Assembly: GCA_034440115.1 (NCBI GenBank)
Contig: JAWXBM010000126.1
Location: 1 to 20,632, forward strand
Reading direction: 5' to 3'
Length of the DNA stretch: 20,632 bases
Source: JAWXBM01 sp034440115
GTDB lineage: Bacteria; Pseudomonadota; Gammaproteobacteria; Xanthomonadales; SZUA-36
In this document: one piece after another, positions 16,731 to 20,632 of the stretch
Layout of the letters: each line of letters starts with the position of its first letter
Position numbering within the stretch: position 1 is the first letter of the stretch
Notes under the pieces: generated by a model
Told to the model about the DNA's origin: nothing
The model's database searches: none
The model's input: only the letters and a program-made list of their open reading frames with translations
Translations under genes and position numbers: made by a program

Positions 16731-18917
16731 ATGAAGCTAACAGCAACAATCAGCCGTCGATCTTTCCTCGTTACTTCGGCTATGGCAGGTGGTGGCCTCG
16801 CTATCGGATTGCGCTTCCCTGCAACCGGAACTGTTCAAGCTTCCGACGCCATACCTGAAGTTGGTGTGTGGGTGCTGATCCATCCCGACGACACGGTGGT
16901 GGTGCGTATCGCCCGGTCCGAAATGGGCCAAGGTACCCTCACCGGCTTGGCCCAATTGGTTGCAGAAGAACTGGAATGCGACTGGTCGAAAGTCACCACA
17001 GAATTCCCCACGCCTGGCCAGAGTGCCCGACGCGGTCAGCCGTGGGGCAGTTTCGGTACTTTTGGCAGCTACGGTATCCGCCAATCACATGAATACGTGC
17101 GTAAAGGCGGCGCCGTGGCGCGCACGCTGCTGCTGCAAGCAGCCGCTGAACAATGGGGCGTAGCTGCCGCCGAATGTACCGCGGCCAACAGCATCATCAC
17201 GCACTCAGGCTCAAACCGGACATTAAGTTTTGGTTCCGTGGCGGAGGCTGCCTCAAAGTTGACCGCTCCTGAAGACGTGGTGCTCAAGGACCCGGCGGAC
17301 TGGAAAGTCATCGGCCAGCCACTGCTGCGTCTCGATACCCGCGATAAAGTGCTGGGCAAGCAGGTTTACGGGGCTGATATTCAATTGCCCGGTATGCTCA
17401 ATGCGGCCGTGAAGGCATGCCCGGTATTCGGCGGCAAACTCATATCTTTCGACGCCTCGCAGATCTCCGGTTTATCCGCAGTACGCAAAGTACTTACTGT
17501 AGGCGACAACGCAGTCGCGGTAGTGGCGGATACCTGGTGGCAAGCCAAAACAGCGCTCGACAAGCTCGATATCCAATGGGATGAAGGCCCTAACGCCCAG
17601 GTTTCCAGCGCTTCAATTGCCGCGATGCTGGCAGAAGGTCTTACCGCCGATGACAGCTTCGTGGCCAACAGCAATGGCGATGCCGCAGCGTCGATTGCCA
17701 AGGCTGCAAAGAAAATAGAAGCAACCTACTCCTACCCCTTCCAGAACCACGCGACCATGGAACCCATGAACGCAACGGTCCAATACACGACTGAGAGCTG
17801 TGTCGCCTGGGTGCCCACCCAGGATGGCGAAGCTGCATTCAACGAGGTGGTCAAAGTCACTGGCTTGGCCCCGGAACAATGCGAAGTGCATAAGCTGATC
17901 TTGGGAGGAGGCTTCGGTAGACGCACGGGCTATCAAGATGACTTCCTGAAGCAGGCAGTCCAGATTGCCATGCAGGTACCCGGCACGCCGGTAAAAATGC
18001 TGTGGTCGCGCGAAGAAGACATGACGCAGGGACGCTATCATCCCATCATGCAGTGCAAGCTTACCGGTGCCCTGAACGACCTTGGCGAACTGGATGGACT
18101 GCAAATGCGCCTGTCAGGCCAATCCATTCTGGCAGGGGCCCGGCCTGATCTTCTGGCCCGTTTCGGTGGAAATGATCCTGTTGTTTTTCAGGGACTGGTC
18201 ACCGAGGGCGATGCCCTACTGGGTTATAGCATCCCCAATATCCTGGTCGATCACGCGGTGCGCAATCCGCATGTTCCGCCCGGTTTCTGGCGTGGCGTCA
18301 ACATCAATCAGAATGCCATCTTCATGGAGTGTTTCATGGATGAGCTGGCAGAAGCTGCAGGGAAAGACCCGTACGAGTTTCGCCGTGGCTTGATGCAGAA
18401 ACATCCGCGCCACCTGGCTGTGCTGGAGGCGGTAGCTGAGCGTATTAGCTGGTCAGAACCACCTCCGGAAGGTGTTTTCCGGGGCATGGCCCAGGTCATG
18501 GCCTATGCCAGCTACGTGGCGGCCGCCTGCGAGATCTCGGTGCAGGACGGCAACAAGGTCAAAATTCATCGCATCGTGGCGGCTACCGACTGCAGCTATG
18601 CGGTCAATCCTGCCCAAATCCGTCGCCAGGTGTCAGGCTCATTCGTCTATGGCTTGTCCGCACTTTTCATGCAGCAATGTACCGTGAAAGACGGTCGTAT
18701 CGAGCAGAAAAACTTCGATACCTACCCTTCCATGCGAATTGCCCAGATGCCGGAAGTGGAAACCATCATCATTGAAGGTGGTGGTGATACCTGGGGTGGT
18801 GTGGGCGAACCCACCATTGGCGTTGCCGCGCCAGCGGTACTGAATGCGATTTTTCAAGCAACTGGCAAACGCTTTCGGTCAGTGCCATTAAAAGAACATG
18901 GACTGCAATTGATTTAG
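16731..18917 (+). CDS. iorB: Isoquinoline 1-oxidoreductase-type beta subunit, molybdopterin-binding
   Basis: 728 residues. The start is fixed by GGAGGAAAGG directly before the ATG. The N-terminus has a twin-arginine signal (ISRRSFLVTSAMAGGGLAIG), so the folded Mo enzyme is sent to the periplasm, probably carrying IorA with it. Molybdenum cofactor motifs include LGGGFGRR and the C-terminal GGVGEPTIG with the catalytic base Glu693. The enzyme hydroxylates a substrate carbon with water; the substrate is unknown, with aldehydes and N-heterocycles common in the family. No cytochrome c or XdhC-like chaperone gene follows. The gene ends in TAG right after a conserved tail, showing TAG acts as stop here. 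Confidence 0.93.
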   Translation: MKLTATISRRSFLVTSAMAGGGLAIGLRFPATGTVQASDAIPEVGVWVLIHPDDTVVVRIARSEMGQGTLTGLAQLVAEELECDWSKVTTEFPTPGQSARRGQPWGSFGTFGSYGIRQSHEYVRKGGAVARTLLLQAAAEQWGVAAAECTAANSIITHSGSNRTLSFGSVAEAASKLTAPEDVVLKDPADWKVIGQPLLRLDTRDKVLGKQVYGADIQLPGMLNAAVKACPVFGGKLISFDASQISGLSAVRKVLTVGDNAVAVVADTWWQAKTALDKLDIQWDEGPNAQVSSASIAAMLAEGLTADDSFVANSNGDAAASIAKAAKKIEATYSYPFQNHATMEPMNATVQYTTESCVAWVPTQDGEAAFNEVVKVTGLAPEQCEVHKLILGGGFGRRTGYQDDFLKQAVQIAMQVPGTPVKMLWSREEDMTQGRYHPIMQCKLTGALNDLGELDGLQMRLSGQSILAGARPDLLARFGGNDPVVFQGLVTEGDALLGYSIPNILVDHAVRNPHVPPGFWRGVNINQNAIFMECFMDELAEAAGKDPYEFRRGLMQKHPRHLAVLEAVAERISWSEPPPEGVFRGMAQVMAYASYVAAACEISVQDGNKVKIHRIVAATDCSYAVNPAQIRRQVSGSFVYGLSALFMQQCTVKDGRIEQKNFDTYPSMRIAQMPEVETIIIEGGGDTWGGVGEPTIGVAAPAVLNAIFQATGKRFRSVPLKEHGLQLI

Positions 18918-18957
18918 CTCATAAAGGCAATTCAGCGGCTGGGTCAAACAGCTACAA

Positions 18958-19185
18958 CTAGTTTCTGGCACAAACCTTGGAAGTACGACTTGGCACACCA
19001 AACACGATCAGCCTGGCAAGCCACGCAGCAAGCAGTTCTTTTACCGCGTCGAATGATAGCTCTTCCGGAACCAAGCCCAATGCAATCAGCAAGAACAGTG
19101 CAATCAAGGCCGGAAAAACAAAGGCCGTTAGCGTGCCACCGGCTGCAAACAGGCTCCAGACAAAGGCTTTTTTTGCGATAGCCAT
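18958..19185 (-). pseudogene. frdD: Fumarate reductase subunit D, truncated
   Basis: The first ~60 residues match FrdD: KKAFVWSLFAAGGTLTAFVF and then PALIALFLLIALGLVPEELS cover the first membrane helix and loop. The second helix starts at RLIVFGV, after which the frame changes to a short unrelated tail (PSRTSKVCARN) and stops at 75 residues, against about 115-120 in the family. About 50 C-terminal residues, including the third helix, are gone, and I cannot find them in the other frames. It starts 2 bp after the frdC stop. FrdD normally anchors FrdAB in the inner membrane; this copy is probably dead. Confidence 0.75.
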
Positions 19186-19187
19186 GC

Positions 19188-19514
19188 TCAGAACACTCCC
19201 ACCAGCCAGAATATGACCAGGGAAAGCGAAACCCAGACCGCGTAATGGGCAGCCACTATGGCCTTGGGTGGAACGACTTTTCCAGCCACTTGCATGGGCA
19301 TGGCTTTGGGTGCCAGGCGAAACCAGGCCGCAGTTTGATAGACCGTGAAAAACACCAGCGAACAGGCATGAAACAACAGCCAGCCTAGTTGCTATTGAGA
19401 TTCCAGCAAGGCATTCCAGGAGTCCGGGCTATGCTCTCTCAAAGCCGCCAGCGCCAGCAGCACCAAGCCGCAGTAAACCACCACCAGCAAACATCTATCT
19501 GTCTCACACATCAT
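19188..19514 (-). pseudogene. frdC: Fumarate reductase subunit C, broken by TAG and lacking its N-terminus
   Basis: After a TAG at 19392-19394, the frame reads QLGWLLFHACSLVFFTVYQT and then AAWFRLAPKAMPMQVAGKVV, ending HYAVWVSLSLVIFWLVGVF. This matches the second and third membrane helices of FrdC, including the xxWFxLAPKA motif. Before the TAG the same frame gives LLVVVYCGLVLLALAALREH and SPDSWNALLESQ, matching the first helix. The usual ~30 N-terminal residues are missing. frdA and frdB, normally upstream, are absent. An FNR-like site lies 13 bp upstream, so a deletion probably joined the old frd promoter to the end of frdC. Confidence 0.75.
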
Positions 19515-19526
19515 TTCAAAGATTCA

Positions 19527-19540
19527 CTGACCTAAATCAA
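19527..19540 (-). promoter_or_regulatory. FNR/Anr-like site before the frd remnant
   Basis: On the minus strand TTGATTTAGGTCAG matches 8 of 10 defined bases of TTGAT-N4-ATCAA. It lies just upstream of the frdC remnant. Fumarate reductase operons are commonly FNR-activated, so this is probably the old frd operator. Confidence 0.5.
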
Positions 19541-19607
19541 TGAACATCTGTTTAGCTGAAGTCAAAACGAGCAGGTAAAGAACTCTACGTTCGGCGAACC
19601 AAAGAAA

Positions 19608-19637
19608 AAGGCCCGGTCGATTTCTCGACAGGGCCTT
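19608..19637 (-). terminator. Second rRNA-operon terminator hairpin
   Basis: A stem of about 13 pairs with a small mismatch (AAGGCCC..TCGA / TCGA..GGGCCTT) and loop TTTC, followed on the minus strand by TTTTTCTTT. It lies directly after the shrunken 5S copy and ends the rRNA transcript. Confidence 0.75.
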
Positions 19638-19645
19638 CTGAATGC

Positions 19646-19723
19646 TGCCTGGCAATTTTGCACAGGGACGTACTCAGATCAAGGAGCACGGGAGGTGTAA
19701 AAGGGATCAGATCATAACAGGCA
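19646..19723 (-). pseudogene. Degenerate, shrunken 5S rRNA copy
   Basis: A 78-nt stretch keeps blocks of the intact 5S in the same order: TGCCTG at the 5' end, CTGATCCC, CCCGTGC, GAGTACGTC (5S has GAGTAGGTC) and ATTGCCAGGCA at the 3' end. It is followed by CATTCAGAAGGCC, where the real 5S has CATTCAAAACGCC. The blocks are separated by deletions and short unrelated insertions. It follows the first 5S terminator and precedes its own hairpin. This is best explained as a decayed tandem 5S-terminator duplication. The shared blocks are seen directly; the origin is inferred. Confidence 0.6.
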
Positions 19724-19729
19724 GAAAGA

Positions 19730-19760
19730 AAAACGCCCCACCCGAAGGGTGAGGCGTTTT
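19730..19760 (-). terminator. Terminator directly after 5S rRNA
   Basis: The stem AAAACGCC(T/C)CACCC pairs with GGGTG(A/G)GGCGTTTT around a 3-4 base loop, and on the minus strand is followed by TTTTTCTTTC. It begins 6 bp after the 3' end of 5S. Confidence 0.9.
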
Positions 19761-19766
19761 GAATGA

Positions 19767-19883
19767 TGCCTGGCAATGACCTACTCTCGCACGGGAATTC
19801 CGCACTACCATCGGCGATGCACCGTTTCACTGCTGAGTTCGGTATGGGATCAGGTGGTTCCAGTGCTCTATTATCGCCAGGCA
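19767..19883 (-). rRNA. rrf: 5S ribosomal RNA
   Basis: 117 nt. The ends TGCCTGGC and GCCAGGCA pair to form helix I. Internal blocks ACCTGATCCCATACCGAACT, CAGTGAAACG and CCCGTGCGAGAGTAGGTCAT are classic 5S. It is transcribed on the minus strand after 23S and is intact. Confidence 0.97.
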
Positions 19884-20220
19884 AATCGTTTAAGACTCGA
19901 AGAGTCGAGAACGTCCTGAACTTGATTCAGGATCTCTCAACGCGCTTACTTAATCCCCTTTGGATCCCGGATCAAGCCCGGAATGACGGATTAAAACATC
20001 CGCACCATTGGAGTGCTGTTTGCGCACTTCGGTCTCATCGAAAGCAAACATCGGAATAATCCTCAGCTTACTTTCTACATTAGGGAGTTCTGATTCAAGA
20101 GCTTTGTGTCTTCAATTGGTTTAGCTCATATTGGCCAAACACTTATTGGCAAAGCCATTTCTACAATATCGAATTAACGAGATTCATAAAAATGAGTCCG
20201 TCAAAAGGGCTTTGGATATA
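19884..20220 (-). other. 23S-5S spacer
   Basis: About 337 bp, long for a 23S-5S spacer. No tRNA is visible. It contains a small inverted repeat (GACTC-GAA-GAGTC at 19894-19906) and a pair of palindromic repeats annotated separately, perhaps the cause of the unusual length. Confidence 0.75.
19912..19989. repeat. Paired palindromic intergenic repeat inside the rRNA spacer
   Basis: Two imperfect palindromes about 25 bp apart: CCTGAACTTGATTCAGG at 19915-19931 and GGATCCCGGATCAAGCCCGG at 19962-19981, which runs on into AATGACGG. Such CGTCCTGAA.../...GGATGACG-like units resemble dispersed short repeats of many proteobacterial genomes. Copy number elsewhere in the genome cannot be seen. Confidence 0.5.

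Positions 20221-20632
<412 letters not shown>

Noticed and set aside
12135..19394. Reassignment of TAG as a sense codon, suggested by in-frame TAGs in the amidase and frdC.
   Set aside because: iorB ends in TAG right after its conserved C-terminus, and the amidase itself appears to end in TAG at its expected length. frdC and frdD also show other damage, so nonsense mutation is simpler.
19884..20220. tRNA gene in the 23S-5S spacer.
   Set aside because: No cloverleaf, GGTTCGAATCC-type T-arm or CCA end was found; the structure present is the palindromic repeat pair.

Overview
The window looks like chromosome of an aerobic, heterotrophic gammaproteobacterium. The 23S 3' end resembles the Pseudomonas type, there are FNR/Anr-type sites, and it carries a class-I-like PHA synthase, a TonB-dependent receptor and DUF3313/DUF4136 envelope proteins. 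Base composition is roughly balanced. A marine OMG-type lineage is possible, but that is only a guess.

Layout. (1) 1-5262, minus strand: a tight soxB-soxD-soxA-soxG operon for heterotetrameric sarcosine oxidase, followed 41 bp later by the start of a sodium:solute (NSS/SNF) transporter that runs off the left edge. The unit probably imports and demethylates sarcosine (or a related N-methyl amine), passing one-carbon units to tetrahydrofolate. (2) 5390-7403: a remnant of a peptidase-S9-like propeller gene, an intact TetR regulator, a FecI-like ECF sigma factor preceded by three copies of an ACATACAC motif, and a C-terminal remnant of a short-chain dehydrogenase where an anti-sigma gene would be expected. 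(3) 7605-9481: a PHA synthase with its terminator. (4) 9514-10856, minus: a periplasmic DUF3313 protein and a DUF4136 lipoprotein in one unit. (5) 11139-13319, minus: a membrane-anchored alpha/beta hydrolase and an amidase broken by an in-frame TAG. (6) 13423-15930, minus: a TonB-dependent receptor. (7) 16271-18917, plus: iorA-iorB-type molybdenum hydroxylase, divergent from the receptor. The shared intergenic region holds a perfect FNR/Anr-type palindrome and a separate inverted repeat. (8) 18958-19514, minus: decayed frdD and frdC (fumarate reductase membrane anchors) without frdAB, under a near-consensus FNR-like site. (9) 19608-20632, minus: the end of an rRNA operon (23S 3' part, 5S, terminator), followed by a shrunken second 5S and a second terminator.

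The main theme is erosion next to intact catabolic units. Five protein genes are broken or remnant (S9-like, SDR, amidase, frdC, frdD), and one rRNA gene is too. Two of the lesions are single in-frame TAG codons. Because iorB ends with TAG right after its conserved C-terminus, these are better read as nonsense mutations than as recoding. I found no CRISPR array, insertion sequence, tRNA or phage gene, and no convincing new multi-gene system. The most unusual items are the shrunken second 5S with its own terminator, the frd relic still beneath an anaerobic-type operator, and the operator-like repeats before the orphan sigma factor.
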